Source of the DNA: Streptomyces sp. H27-C3 | Lineage (GTDB): Bacteria > Actinomycetota > Actinomycetes > Streptomycetales > Streptomycetaceae | Assembly: GCF_030063415.1 (NCBI RefSeq) | Contig: NZ_JASITA010000012.1 | Location: forward strand, 140,073 to 204,072 | DNA: 64,000 nt | Direction of reading: 5' to 3' | Shown: one piece after another, positions 50,216-58,870 of the stretch | How positions within the stretch are numbered: the first letter of the stretch is position 1 | Layout: the number at the start of each line of letters is the position of its first letter | Translations under genes and position numbers: made by a program | Notes under the pieces: model-generated | Told to the model about the DNA's origin: nothing | The model's database searches: none | Seen by the model: the letters and a program-made list of their open reading frames with translations, nothing else

Positions 50216-51622
50216 TCACGGTGCGACTCCGGCCACCCGCAGGGCGTGGGCAACATCGCGACACCTTCCCGGTCCCGCGTCGCGCGCGGCCTCAAGCAGC
50301 AGGGGGACCAGCCGGCGCGGGTCGCTCTGCGCGAGGTGGGCGCTGTCCTCGGGATTACGGACCCGGACGAACGCGTCGGCCAGGGAGCGCACTTCGCGCC
50401 GCTGCCCGGCGACGTCCAGCGCAAGCAGGGTCGCCGCGACCTCGGGTGCGGGGCGGCCGACGCACTGCCGCAGGAGTTGCAGGCCGTCCTCGGCGAGTCC
50501 CGCCGCGCCCAGCGCGCCCGCCAGCGCGGCCACCCGGTGGGGCGGCAGCGACGCCGCCTCCCACAGCAGGGTTCCCCAGTCGGCGGCGAGGCCCGCCCGG
50601 TGGAGGGCCGCGGCGAGTGCGGGCAGCCGGTCGACGGGCCGGGCGGCGGCCTCGCAGAGCAGCGCGTGCGCCTCACCGCTGCGCCCCTCGACCCGTAGCC
50701 GCACGAGAGCGGTGACGGTGCCGGAGGCGGCACGTTCGCCTTCGGCCTCCCGCGCCCGGTCGGCCGCGTGAGGCGCCTCCGCCGCTGCTTCCTCCGCCAC
50801 TCCGGCGTACCTGGCGCCCCGGGGCCCGGCGACCGCGGGCGCGGACAGGCCGGGCACGGTGAAGACTCCGTCCCCGTCGTCGCTGTCGTCGTCCAGTCCT
50901 GCATAGCGGGCACCACGGGGGCGCCGCCTCACGGCGGGAGCGGTTGTGGGGGTGGGAATGGGGGTGGCGCCGAACGAACCGGACGACCTCGACGGGTTTC
51001 CCGGCGAGTGCGGGTCGGACGGCTCCCCCACTACATCCGCGGCGGCACCCTGCGCGCGAACCCAGGTGCCCGGCGGCGGCGGGCGGACCGGGCCTGGGAC
51101 GGCCTCGCGACCCTCCCAGGAGTCCAGGGCCGCGAGCCGGTCGATGATCTCCGCGCAGCGGGCCGCCGCACGTTCGCGGCCGTCCCGCACCCAGGCCAGT
51201 TCGAGGCCGACACGCTCCGCGCCGACGCCATCCACGGCGCCCCGCAGACGTTCCGTCAGCTCCTGCTCCCGCCCGGCCGCGTACGTCTGCTCCCGCCGCA
51301 TCACGCCGAGCCGATCCGCGAGCGCCGCGCGCCCGTGGGGCCGCCGGTCGTACTCCGCCGCGGCCGCGGTGTGAAGTGCTCGTGCGCGTACGACCTCATG
51401 CTGCGCGGCCTGCGACCCGTGCCCGTCGGCCAAGTCCTGGAGCAATGCCTCCAGCACGTCCCACGGCGGGAGTTCGGTCCCGTCCAGGCAGGCGCGCATG
51501 CCCTCGGGATCACGCTGCCAGAAGACCCCGCACCAGCCACCGCCCGTATCGAGCAATGCCGTCAGATCTCGCAGATAGCGCGCGAACACACCAATATCCA
51601 CAGGGAGTTGACCCACCGCCAT
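50216..51622 (-). CDS. Hypothetical protein with Pro/Ser linker and helical repeat C-terminus
   Basis: 468 residues from the ATG at 51622 (MAVGQLPVDIGVFARYLRDL). The first 180 residues are helical (WDVLEALLQDLADGHGSQAA), then comes a disordered Pro/Ser/Thr linker containing PRGARYAG twice. About 300-468 is an alpha-helical repeat region (VRLRVEGRSGEAHALLCEAA, LPALAAALHRAGLAADWGTL) of PPR/TPR-like character. No enzyme motif. It resembles a conserved Streptomyces protein often mislabelled as a tegument protein. The function may be protein binding; not assigned. Confidence 0.75.
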   Translation of the reverse strand: MAVGQLPVDIGVFARYLRDLTALLDTGGGWCGVFWQRDPEGMRACLDGTELPPWDVLEALLQDLADGHGSQAAQHEVVRARALHTAAAAEYDRRPHGRAALADRLGVMRREQTYAAGREQELTERLRGAVDGVGAERVGLELAWVRDGRERAAARCAEIIDRLAALDSWEGREAVPGPVRPPPPGTWVRAQGAAADVVGEPSDPHSPGNPSRSSGSFGATPIPTPTTAPAVRRRPRGARYAGLDDDSDDGDGVFTVPGLSAPAVAGPRGARYAGVAEEAAAEAPHAADRAREAEGERAASGTVTALVRLRVEGRSGEAHALLCEAAARPVDRLPALAAALHRAGLAADWGTLLWEAASLPPHRVAALAGALGAAGLAEDGLQLLRQCVGRPAPEVAATLLALDVAGQRREVRSLADAFVRVRNPEDSAHLAQSDPRRLVPLLLEAARDAGPGRCRDVAHALRVAGVAP

Positions 51623-51712
51623 AACCGCCACCGCCGCCCACCACCGACTGGAACCAACCGGTCCGCTGGCATTCGACCGCAGTTGTGTTACGGCGGGGCT
51701 ACGCGCACTTTT

Positions 51713-51730
51713 CTGATCCGATCAGATCGG
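51713..51730. promoter_or_regulatory. Overlapping palindromes between the PPOX and hypothetical genes
   Basis: CTGATC-C-GATCAG (51713-51725) overlaps CCGATC-A-GATCGG (51718-51730), both perfect. They lie 28 bases past the PPOX stop and 91 bases upstream of the hypothetical gene, so the element could be a terminator or an operator. Confidence 0.4.
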
Positions 51731-51758
51731 AGCGCCGGGACACTCGGGGCTCCCGCAT

Positions 51759-52148
51759 TCACAGCCGGATGGCGATTCCGGTGTGCGGACGCTTGCCGAG
51801 CCGGAAAACCATGGCCGGCCACTCCAAGAACCAGAACTTCCAGGTGTACTTGCGGCCCAGCAGCTTGCGCAGATCACGCATCGCCGCTTCTTCGAGCAGC
51901 CGAGCCGTGCCCTTCGCGGACGGCGCGCCATCGGCGATGCGACCGCGGACGTCGCAGGCGGTGACGAGCACCCGGTTGTCATTGCGGAGACGCTTGACCT
52001 TCCAGGAGTCCGACTTGGTCCACACGAAGAGCTCCGTGCCGTCGGACGCGGCCCAGACGGGCGTGGCGACGGCGGTGCCGTTCTCGCGGAAGGTGGTCAG
52101 GCTGACGTACTGGGCGCGGCCGAGCGGTTCGAGCTGGTCGGAAGTCAT
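51759..52148 (-). CDS. PPOX-class F420-dependent oxidoreductase
   Basis: 129 residues from the ATG at 52148. Split beta-barrel of the pyridoxamine-phosphate-oxidase-like group: LGRAQYVSLTTFRENGTAVA, PVWAASDGTELFVWT, DSWKVKRLRNDNRVLVTACD and GRKYTWKFWFLEW. These are typical of the actinobacterial F420-binding PPOX subgroup. The substrate is unknown. It follows the XRE regulator gene by 46 bp on the same strand. Confidence 0.85.
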   Translation of the reverse strand: MTSDQLEPLGRAQYVSLTTFRENGTAVATPVWAASDGTELFVWTKSDSWKVKRLRNDNRVLVTACDVRGRIADGAPSAKGTARLLEEAAMRDLRKLLGRKYTWKFWFLEWPAMVFRLGKRPHTGIAIRL

Positions 52149-52194
52149 GCCCGCGACCCTACGTCGTACGGCGCGGCGGACCGGGGAACCCGCC

Positions 52195-52446
52195 TCACGC
52201 GGGCACCAGGGCGCACTGCGCCACGATCTCGTCCATCGACAGGCCGAGCACCGAGGCCAGCGCCGCCACGGTGAAGAAGGCAGGCGTCGGGGCGCGGCCC
52301 GTCTCGATCTTACGGAGGGTCTCCGGGGACAGGCCCGCGTGCGACGCGACATCCACCATGGTGCGTGCGCCGCGCGCCCGGCGGATCAGCTGCCCGAGCC
52401 GCTCGCCGCGCTCGTGCTCTTCGGGGGTGAGAGGGGTGCGTACCAT
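52195..52446 (-). CDS. XRE-type helix-turn-helix regulator
   Basis: 83 residues. A single HTH domain: LGQLIRRARGARTMVDVASH, AGLSPETLRKIETGRAPTPA, then FFTVAALASVLGLSMDEIVA. It is divergent from the map-like gene across a 50-bp gap with an imperfect inverted repeat, so it probably controls that gene and itself. Such XRE-map pairs occur in other Streptomyces (from memory). Confidence 0.9.
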   Translation of the reverse strand: MVRTPLTPEEHERGERLGQLIRRARGARTMVDVASHAGLSPETLRKIETGRAPTPAFFTVAALASVLGLSMDEIVAQCALVPA

Positions 52447-52452
52447 CCCGTC

Positions 52453-52492
52453 ATTGTAATACCGCTCAGCCGCTCGCGACCGGTACAGTAAT
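52453..52492. promoter_or_regulatory. Imperfect inverted repeat in the XRE/map divergent promoter
   Basis: ATTGTAATACCG (52453-52464) and CGGTACAGTAAT (52481-52492) pair at 8 of 12 positions, including TACCG/CGGTA and ATT/AAT. It fills almost the whole 50-bp intergenic region, overlapping both expected -10 sites. Confidence 0.4.
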
Positions 52493-52496
52493 TGGT

Positions 52497-52855
52497 GTGG
52501 TTGAGATCAAGACCGGTTCGTCGGTGGACGCGATACGAGAGGCGGGCCGGGTCGTCGCCCAGGCCCTCACGGCGGTACGGGAAGCGGCGGGCGTCGGCGT
52601 CGGACTGCGTGAGCTGGACGAGGCGGCGCGCGAGGTGCTGCGGGCGGCGGGCGGCGGGCGCTACCTCGCCCTTCCTGAACTATCACCCGGGGTGGGCGCC
52701 CGCCCCCTTTCCCGGCGTCATCTGCACCTCCATCAATGAAGCGATCGCGCACGGCATCCCGGACCCTGCGTACGTCGGACGGCAGCCGCGCGTCCCACGC
52801 GGAGCACACGGTGGCGATCACGGACGCGGGCCCGCGCATCCTGACCCTGCTCTAA
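52497..52855 (+). pseudogene. map: Type I methionine aminopeptidase, frameshifted and internally deleted
   Basis: From the GTG at 52497 the frame reads VEIKTGSSVDAIREAGRVVA to REVLRAAG, as in normal MetAP. An extra 7-bp repeat copy (52640-52660) then shifts the frame. [20 protein letters not shown] and [13 protein letters not shown] continue in the next frame. All of the central region is missing (roughly 140 residues including the metal ligands), and the end resumes as [20 protein letters not shown] to a TAA at 52855. No active enzyme is possible. A second, housekeeping map must exist elsewhere. Confidence 0.85.
52640..52660. repeat. 7-bp tandem repeat, three copies, in the map remnant
   Basis: GCGGGCG at 52640, 52647 and 52654. 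Two copies would restore the normal reading RAAGATSPF, so the third copy is an expansion. Confidence 0.85.
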
Positions 52856-52970
52856 CGGCCTCGGGGGCAATGGCGCGCGGGCTCCCGACGCCCTGCGACT
52901 CCGCCTCCGGCGTTGTCGTCGGTCGACGCCGCTCGCTGATCCACGCTCCATTGCCCCCGAGGTCGTAAGT
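52853..52970. repeat. 118-bp element with 22-bp terminal inverted repeats (MITE-like or long hairpin)
   Basis: The left end 52853-52874 and right end 52948-52970 are inverted repeats with the perfect core CCTCGGGGGCAATGG / CCATTGCCCCCGAGG, further imperfect pairing inward and 73 bases between. It begins at the stop codon of the map remnant and ends 79 bases before the end of the convergent ggt gene. It has no coding capacity. The size and imperfect inward pairing suit a small non-autonomous mobile element; a terminator is the alternative. Confidence 0.6.
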
Positions 52971-53048
52971 CACAGCGGGGTCGGGACGACCGGACGGGCC
53001 GACCTCGTCGAGCCCGTCCGGTGGTTCACCGGATGCCGGTCGTGCCGC

Positions 53049-54863
53049 TCAGCCGCCGGCCGGCCGCACCACCATCGCCGAGCCTCCGCCCCGGCGCACC
53101 CTCTCCGCAGCCGCCAGCCACCGCCCGTCCGGAAGTCGCTGCACCCCGGTCGTCGCACCGATCTCCGGGTTCTGCTTGAAGACATGCCCAAGGGCTTCGA
53201 GCCGGGCCCGCACCGGGCTGTCCCACAGCCCCGGTTCGAGCTCGGTGGTGGCCGAGTTGCGCTGACTCGCACGCGGCGCCGCGATCGCGTCGACCAGCGG
53301 CAGCCCCCGGTCCAAGTGGCCCGTCAGAGTCTGAAGCACCGTGGTGATGATGGTCGCGCCGCCCGGTGAGCCGAGCGCGAGGAGCGGCCGGCCGTTCTCC
53401 AGGACGATCGTCGGCGAGATCGACGACCTCGGGCGCTTGCCGGGACCGGGCAGGTTCGGGTCGTGGACCGCCGGGTTCGCCGGGGAGAACGAGAAGTCGG
53501 TCAGCTCATTGTTGAGGAGGAAGCCACGGCCGGGCACCGTGATGCCGCTGCCGCCCGTCGACTCGATCGTCAGCGTGTACGCGACGACGTTGCCCCACTT
53601 GTCGGCCGCGGTCAGGTGCGTCGTGTTCTCCCCCTCGAACGTCGTCGGGGCGGCCTTACCCCCGGCCTTACACGCAGTGGGCTTTCGCGGATCGGCCGAC
53701 GCGAGCGGGCTGGTGAGCACCGCGTCGTCCTTGATGAGGCACTCGCGCGAATCGGCGAAGCGCTGCGACAGAAGCTCGCGCGTGGGTACGTCCTCGAAGG
53801 CCGGGTCGCCGACCCAGCGCCCCCGGTCCGCGAACGCGATCCGGCTCGACTCGATGGAGCGGTGCAGATACGCGGTCTGCGACGCGGCCGAAAGATCGGT
53901 CCGCTCAAGGATGTTGAGTGCCTCACCGACGCTCGTACCGCCGGAGGAGGACGGGGCGATGCCGTACACGTCGAGCCCCCGGTAGGACACCTTCGTCGGC
54001 GCGTGCCCCACCGCGTCGTACGCCCGCAGGTCCTTCGCGGTCAGATCACCGGGCCTTGCCACCCGGGCCGACTTCGGGTCCACGGGCGGCTTGCGCACGG
54101 TGCGGACGATGTCGCGTGCCAGGTCGCCCCGGTACAGCTCGTCGACGCCCTCGCGGCCCAACTCCCGGTAGGTGCGGGCCAGATCGGGGTTCTTGAACCG
54201 GGAGCCGACCACCGGCAGTTCGCCGCCCGGCAGGAACAGCTCCGCCGTGTCGGGGAAGTCCCTGAACCGCGCCTCGTTGGCCTGGGTCTGGGTGCGGAAG
54301 GTCGGGTCGACGGTGAAGCCGTCGCGCGCGAGCCTCTCGGCCGGCTTCAGCAGGGTGCGCAGGGATTCGCTGCCCCACTTGTCGAGCACCGTCCGCCAGG
54401 TGGCCGGGGTGCCCGGCGCGCCGACGCCGAGTCCGCTGGTGACCGCCTGCTCGAAGGCGATCGGCTTGCCGTCCTCCAGGAACAGCGACTTGTCCGCGCT
54501 GAGCGGGGCCGTCTCGCGGCCGTCGACCGTGCGCACGGTACGGGACTTGGCGTCGTAGTGGACGAAGTAGCCGCCACCGCCGATGCCCGCCGAATAGGGC
54601 TCGGTGACACCGAGCGCCGCTGCCGTGGCGACGGCCGCGTCCACCGCGTTGCCACCGTTCCTGAGCACTTCGATGCCGGCCGCCGAGGCGTCCGCGTCGA
54701 CGCTGGCGACCGCTCCCCCATACCCGGCGGCGACCGGTGTCTTGGCGGGCGGCGGCTTGGGGGCGGGGGCCGGGGCGGTGGACGGCGGCGCCGTGGCGCC
54801 GACCGATGCCATCGCCGCGGCAACGGCCCAGACCGACAATCTCCGTACGGTGGTGCGGCGCAT
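53049..54863 (-). CDS. ggt: Secreted gamma-glutamyltransferase
   Basis: 604 residues from the ATG at 54863 (GGAGG 6 bases upstream). An N-terminal signal peptide (MRRTTVRRLSVWAVAAAMAS) and a Pro/Ala linker precede the NTN-hydrolase. GGNAVDAAVATAAALGVTEP and SAGIGGGGYFVHYD lie in the large subunit, the nucleophile Thr415 in NTTHLTAADKWGNVV, and GSPGGATIITTVLQT in the small subunit. It cleaves gamma-glutamyl bonds, for example of glutathione, outside the cell. Monocistronic. Confidence 0.95.
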   Translation of the reverse strand: MRRTTVRRLSVWAVAAAMASVGATAPPSTAPAPAPKPPPAKTPVAAGYGGAVASVDADASAAGIEVLRNGGNAVDAAVATAAALGVTEPYSAGIGGGGYFVHYDAKSRTVRTVDGRETAPLSADKSLFLEDGKPIAFEQAVTSGLGVGAPGTPATWRTVLDKWGSESLRTLLKPAERLARDGFTVDPTFRTQTQANEARFRDFPDTAELFLPGGELPVVGSRFKNPDLARTYRELGREGVDELYRGDLARDIVRTVRKPPVDPKSARVARPGDLTAKDLRAYDAVGHAPTKVSYRGLDVYGIAPSSSGGTSVGEALNILERTDLSAASQTAYLHRSIESSRIAFADRGRWVGDPAFEDVPTRELLSQRFADSRECLIKDDAVLTSPLASADPRKPTACKAGGKAAPTTFEGENTTHLTAADKWGNVVAYTLTIESTGGSGITVPGRGFLLNNELTDFSFSPANPAVHDPNLPGPGKRPRSSISPTIVLENGRPLLALGSPGGATIITTVLQTLTGHLDRGLPLVDAIAAPRASQRNSATTELEPGLWDSPVRARLEALGHVFKQNPEIGATTGVQRLPDGRWLAAAERVRRGGGSAMVVRPAGG

Positions 54864-54977
54864 GCGTACCTCCAGTCGTTGACCGTCCGCGCAGCGTAAC
54901 TTCACCTCGCACTCCCCGCAGGACCGCGTCGAACATCGGTCCGCATAAGGTGCGCAGGGCCGCTAGCATGCCGCCCC

Positions 54978-55724
54978 ATGAATGACGACGTACGCAACAT
55001 CGTGCTGGGTGTGATCGCCGCCGGAGTCACCGCCTCTCTCGGCTGGCTGGCCCGTACCTCTTTGTGGCGGCGCAAGCTGCGCCGCCAGCAGGTCTTCTTC
55101 GGGCTGCCCAGGAACTCCGAGTCGCTGCTCGTGGTGAACCGCGAGGCGGGCGGTGACAGCCGTGCGGTGCACCGCTACGACGTCTTCGCGCTCCTGGAAC
55201 TCTCCGCCCTCATCAAGGACTGCGGGGCCCACGCGCAGATCCTCTCGCACGACGTCGCGCAGCATGGCTTCGGCGAGCGCACGGAGTTCTGCGTGGGCGG
55301 CCCGGTCTCCAATCGCCGGATGGCCGCCCACCTGCACAGTCTGCTGCCCGGTGTCCGGATGAACACCGACGCGGAGCCCGGCCCCGACCGCGGCGCGTTC
55401 CAGATCGGCAGTGAGCGCTACCAATTGACGAACGGCGTCTCCGAGTACGTCCTGCTCGCCCGTCTGACGGCCGGTCAGGATGCCAGACCGGTGTTCCTCT
55501 TCTGCGGGCAGAGCGCGATCACCAACCAGGCCGCGACGCGCTACCTCGCCCGCAACCACGAGAAGCTGGCCCGCAAACACGGCGACAAGTCGTTCACCCT
55601 GCTGCTGAAGGTCATCAACTCGCAGGCGTACGGACCGGACATGGTGGAGCTGATCGCCGATGTGACCGCGGCCTCGCAGGCCCCGATACCGCAGGCGCGC
55701 AATTCACACCGGGCGATCGGGTAG
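54978..55724 (+). CDS. Membrane-anchored protein of unknown function
   Basis: 248 residues from the ATG at 54978. One N-terminal hydrophobic segment (NIVLGVIAAGVTASLGWLA), then basic residues (WRRKLRRQ), predicting a cytoplasmic soluble domain. That domain has alternating strand/helix elements: FFGLPRNSESLLVVNREAGG, DVFALLELSALIKDCGAHAQ, RTEFCVGGPVSNRRMAAHL and VFLFCGQSAITNQAATRYLA. The motifs CVGGPVSN and FCGQSAITNQA look like ligand-binding loops of a Rossmann-type fold. I do not recognise the family. Confidence 0.8.
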   Translation: MNDDVRNIVLGVIAAGVTASLGWLARTSLWRRKLRRQQVFFGLPRNSESLLVVNREAGGDSRAVHRYDVFALLELSALIKDCGAHAQILSHDVAQHGFGERTEFCVGGPVSNRRMAAHLHSLLPGVRMNTDAEPGPDRGAFQIGSERYQLTNGVSEYVLLARLTAGQDARPVFLFCGQSAITNQAATRYLARNHEKLARKHGDKSFTLLLKVINSQAYGPDMVELIADVTAASQAPIPQARNSHRAIG

Positions 55725-55884
55725 TCGGCCGGTCACACCAGGGGTGCCGACGGCGCCCCGGCGGACGTCGCCGACGGAGAGCCTTGTCACACCCGCGTTC
55801 CGTCGATTTTTCCTGATTTCCGCAACCCGAAGGCGGCGAATCGCCTCTGCCCTGGAGACAGACATCGCACCGGAGGTTTTCGAG

Positions 55885-57063
55885 TTGAGCCGCACACGCA
55901 CGTCGAGCCGCACGCGCACCCTGGCCATCGGCACCGCGGCGCTTGCCGTCGCGCTCTCCGCCTGTTCCGGCGGGGGGACCGACCAGGCCGGAGCGGCCGA
56001 TTTGTCCGAGAAGCCCCCCGGGATCTCGGTGAATCTGCAGGGCAAGCAGGCCAAGGCCGGGCAGCCGGTGAAGGTGACACTGGCCGACGGCAAGCTGCGG
56101 CAGGTCACAGTCGCGAACGGTGACGGCGAGAAGCTCGACGGGAAGATATCCACGAACGGGAAGACCTGGACGTCGGCCCGCGGGGCCACGCCCGGCACCA
56201 GCTACAGCGTCGAGGCCAGGGCCGAGGCGGGCGGCACGGCGAAGGCGTCCTTCGCCACCGCCGCGCCGGAGAAGGTCAACAAGCTCAGCCTGGCCCCCGG
56301 CAAGAACTCCACCGTCGGCATCGCCCACCCGCTGTCGATCGTCTTCGACCACCCCGTGAAGAACAAGGCCGAGGTGGAGAAGAACCTCAAAGTCAGCACC
56401 TCGAACAACACCGAGGGCTCCTGGGGCTGGATGGAGGACTACTCCGGCAAGAGCAGGGTCGACTGGCGGCCCAAGGAGTACTGGAAGGCGGGTACCAAGG
56501 TCACGCTCGACGCCAGGCTCAGCGGCGTCGACTCCGGCACCGACGGCGGCTGGTTCGTCCGTGACTACAAGACGAACGTGATCATCGGCAAGAACCAGGT
56601 CGTCAAGGTCGACCTCGACAACCACCGGCTGAAGCTGGTGCGCGACGGGCAGCAGGTCGCGGACGTCGCCATGTCGGCCGGCACACCGGGCGGCGACAAG
56701 GCCTCCTGGCGCGGAAAGACCGTACTCATGTCGAAGGAGGGCACGATCAATATGCGCTCCGAGACCGTGGGCCTGGGTGACGCCTACGACAAGATGGTCG
56801 ACTACTCGATGCGGCTCACCTGGTCCGGGATGTACGCGCACGCCGCGCCCTGGAACGCCGGCTACTTCGGCAGCGCCAACAAGAGCTCGGGCTGCATCGG
56901 CATGAGCGACGCGGACGCCCGGTCGATCTACGACCAGGTCCAGATCGGGGACCCCTTCGAAGTCACCGGCGGCGACGCCAAGGGCACCCAGGCGATCAAC
57001 AACGGCTACGGCGAGTGGAACCTCTCCTGGACCGACTGGCAGACGAAGAGCGCCCTGCGCTGA
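55885..57063 (+). CDS. L,D-transpeptidase lipoprotein with Ig-like domains
   Basis: 392 residues from the TTG at 55885, with GGAGG 8 bases upstream. Lipoprotein signal with lipobox LSAC (ALAVALSACSGGG). Two Ig-like domains (about 45-225) precede the YkuD catalytic domain, where YAHAAPW (His319) and SSGCIGMS (Cys337) form the catalytic site, followed by a C-terminal tail with WNLSWTDWQ. It makes 3-3 crosslinks in peptidoglycan at the outer face of the membrane. The layout equals that of mycobacterial LdtMt2-type enzymes. Confidence 0.95.
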   Translation: MSRTRTSSRTRTLAIGTAALAVALSACSGGGTDQAGAADLSEKPPGISVNLQGKQAKAGQPVKVTLADGKLRQVTVANGDGEKLDGKISTNGKTWTSARGATPGTSYSVEARAEAGGTAKASFATAAPEKVNKLSLAPGKNSTVGIAHPLSIVFDHPVKNKAEVEKNLKVSTSNNTEGSWGWMEDYSGKSRVDWRPKEYWKAGTKVTLDARLSGVDSGTDGGWFVRDYKTNVIIGKNQVVKVDLDNHRLKLVRDGQQVADVAMSAGTPGGDKASWRGKTVLMSKEGTINMRSETVGLGDAYDKMVDYSMRLTWSGMYAHAAPWNAGYFGSANKSSGCIGMSDADARSIYDQVQIGDPFEVTGGDAKGTQAINNGYGEWNLSWTDWQTKSALR

Positions 57064-57119
57064 ACCGGGCCGCCGCCGGAGCCGTTCACGCGCCCCTGCT
57101 GACACCGCATCCAATAATC

Positions 57120-57174
57120 GTTACCCGCACGTAACTTACCGACCGGTTACCAGCGGTAAGCGACGGAGGTTACC
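57120..57174. promoter_or_regulatory. Cluster of TTACC/GGTAA motifs upstream of the CocE-like gene
   Basis: TTACC occurs at 57121, 57136, 57147 and 57170, with GGTAA inverted at 57154 and CGTAAC at 57130. CTTACC (57135-57140) pairs with GGTAAG (57154-57159). The cluster is 40-95 bases upstream of the GTG start, which suits a multi-site operator or activator region. Confidence 0.45.
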
Positions 57175-57213
57175 GTCGGGTCACTTTGCACTTACACGAG
57201 TGAGGAGTGACCC

Positions 57214-58833
57214 GTGAGATCCCCCCGCGCAGCTCTGCGCGTCTCCACCGTCGGCGCCGCCACCGCTGCCCTGCTCGCCACCGCGGCCACCGGCCAGGCG
57301 CCGATGGCCGCGGCCGCCGACCCCGCCGTCCAGTCGGCCGCGGCGTCTGCGGCCACCGCGTCCGGCGCTCAGCCCGGCGTCCGGTTCGTCGATATCGCCG
57401 GCGACGGCGGCACCGTACTCAAGGCCAATGTCTTCACCCCGGCAGGCGCCGACAGCGCCCGCTCCTACCCGGTGATCGTGCTGCCCACCAGCTGGGCCGT
57501 ACCGCAGATCGAATACATCGCGCAGGCCAAGAAGCTCGCCGACTCCGGTTATGTCGTGGTCAGTTACAACGTCCGCGGCTTCTGGCAGTCCGGCGGCAAC
57601 ATCGAAGTGGCGGGCCCGCCGGACATCGCCGACGCCTCCAAGGTGATCGACTGGGCGCTCGCCAACACCCCGGCCGACCCCTCGAAGGTGGGCATGGCAG
57701 GCGTCTCCTACGGCGCCGGCATCAGCCTGCTGGCCGCCGGGCACGACAAGCGGATCAAGGCGGTGGTGGCCCTCAGCGGCTGGGCCGACCTCATCGAGTC
57801 GATCTACAGCGGCCGCACCCAGCACCTCCAGGCGGCAGCGGTGCTCACCGGCGCCGGATACCTCACCGGCCGCCCCAGCCCCGAACTCCAGCAGACCATG
57901 AAGGACTTCCTCGGCTCCAACCTGGCCAAGGAGCAGGACATGATCGAGTGGGGCAGGAAGCGCTCCCCCACCACCTACCTCGACCAGATCAACAAGAACG
58001 GCTCGGCCGTGATGCTGGGCAACGCCTGGGGCGACACCCTCTTCCCGCCGAACCAGTACGCCAAGTTCTACGAGAAGCTCACCGGTCCCAAGCGCCTGGA
58101 GTTCCGGCCGGGCGACCACGCCACCGCCGAGGCCATCGGCCTGCTCGGGCTGCCCAACGACGTCTGGACCAACGCCCAGCGCTGGTTCGACCATCACCTC
58201 AACGGCACCGACAACGGCATCGACCGCGAGCAGCCCGTCCAGCTCAAGTCCCGTTCCACCAACGGCTACGAGGGCTACCCCGACTGGAAGTCGGTCGGCG
58301 CCACCCAGCGCAAGATCGAGCTCGGCGGCACCAAGAAGATCTACGCGAACGTGGACTCGGGCGCCAACGGCGGAGTGGTGTTCCTGTCCAACGCGCTCGA
58401 CCAGTTCCTGAGGCTTCCGCCCACCGCCTCAGTTCCGCTGCTGCCGCGTGCCTTCACCTCGGTCTGGCAGTCCGAGCGGTACGCCGCGGCGCAGCGTGTG
58501 CGCGGCACCAGCAAGCTGCACACGACGGTCACCAGCACCAAGGAGAGCGGCACCCTCGTCGCATACCTCTACGACGTGGGCCCGCTCGGCCTCGGCAAGC
58601 TGGTCAGCAACGCGCCGTACACCTTCCACGACAAGGCGCCCGGCCGGCCGTTCCCCGTCGACCTGGAGTTGTTCTCCACGGCCTACGACGTCCCGGCCGG
58701 CCACCGACTGGCCGTGGTGATCGACACCGTCGACCCGCTCTACATCGAACACAACCCGTCCGGCGCGCAGCTGACCTTCTCATCACCCGGGACCGACCCG
58801 TCGTACCTGACGGTCCCTTTGCGCGACAACTGA
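57214..58833 (+). CDS. Secreted CocE/NonD-type alpha/beta hydrolase
   Basis: 539 residues from the GTG at 57214 (GAGGAG upstream). Signal peptide MRSPRAALRVSTVGAATAAL with cleavage near AAAADP. Alpha/beta hydrolase core: YVVVSYNVRGFWQSGG, nucleophile GVSYGAG (Ser165), LGNAWGDTLFP (Asp) and FRPGDHATAEA (His). The C-terminal jelly-roll domain is that of X-Pro dipeptidyl-peptidase (GTLVAYLYDVGPLG, VPAGHRLAVVIDTVDPLYIE). It probably cleaves Xaa-Pro peptides, esters or amides outside the cell. Confidence 0.92.
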   Translation: MRSPRAALRVSTVGAATAALLATAATGQAPMAAAADPAVQSAAASAATASGAQPGVRFVDIAGDGGTVLKANVFTPAGADSARSYPVIVLPTSWAVPQIEYIAQAKKLADSGYVVVSYNVRGFWQSGGNIEVAGPPDIADASKVIDWALANTPADPSKVGMAGVSYGAGISLLAAGHDKRIKAVVALSGWADLIESIYSGRTQHLQAAAVLTGAGYLTGRPSPELQQTMKDFLGSNLAKEQDMIEWGRKRSPTTYLDQINKNGSAVMLGNAWGDTLFPPNQYAKFYEKLTGPKRLEFRPGDHATAEAIGLLGLPNDVWTNAQRWFDHHLNGTDNGIDREQPVQLKSRSTNGYEGYPDWKSVGATQRKIELGGTKKIYANVDSGANGGVVFLSNALDQFLRLPPTASVPLLPRAFTSVWQSERYAAAQRVRGTSKLHTTVTSTKESGTLVAYLYDVGPLGLGKLVSNAPYTFHDKAPGRPFPVDLELFSTAYDVPAGHRLAVVIDTVDPLYIEHNPSGAQLTFSSPGTDPSYLTVPLRDN

Positions 58834-58870
58834 TCTCCGGCTGCTGCCTGGCAGGCATGTGCCCTTTGAA

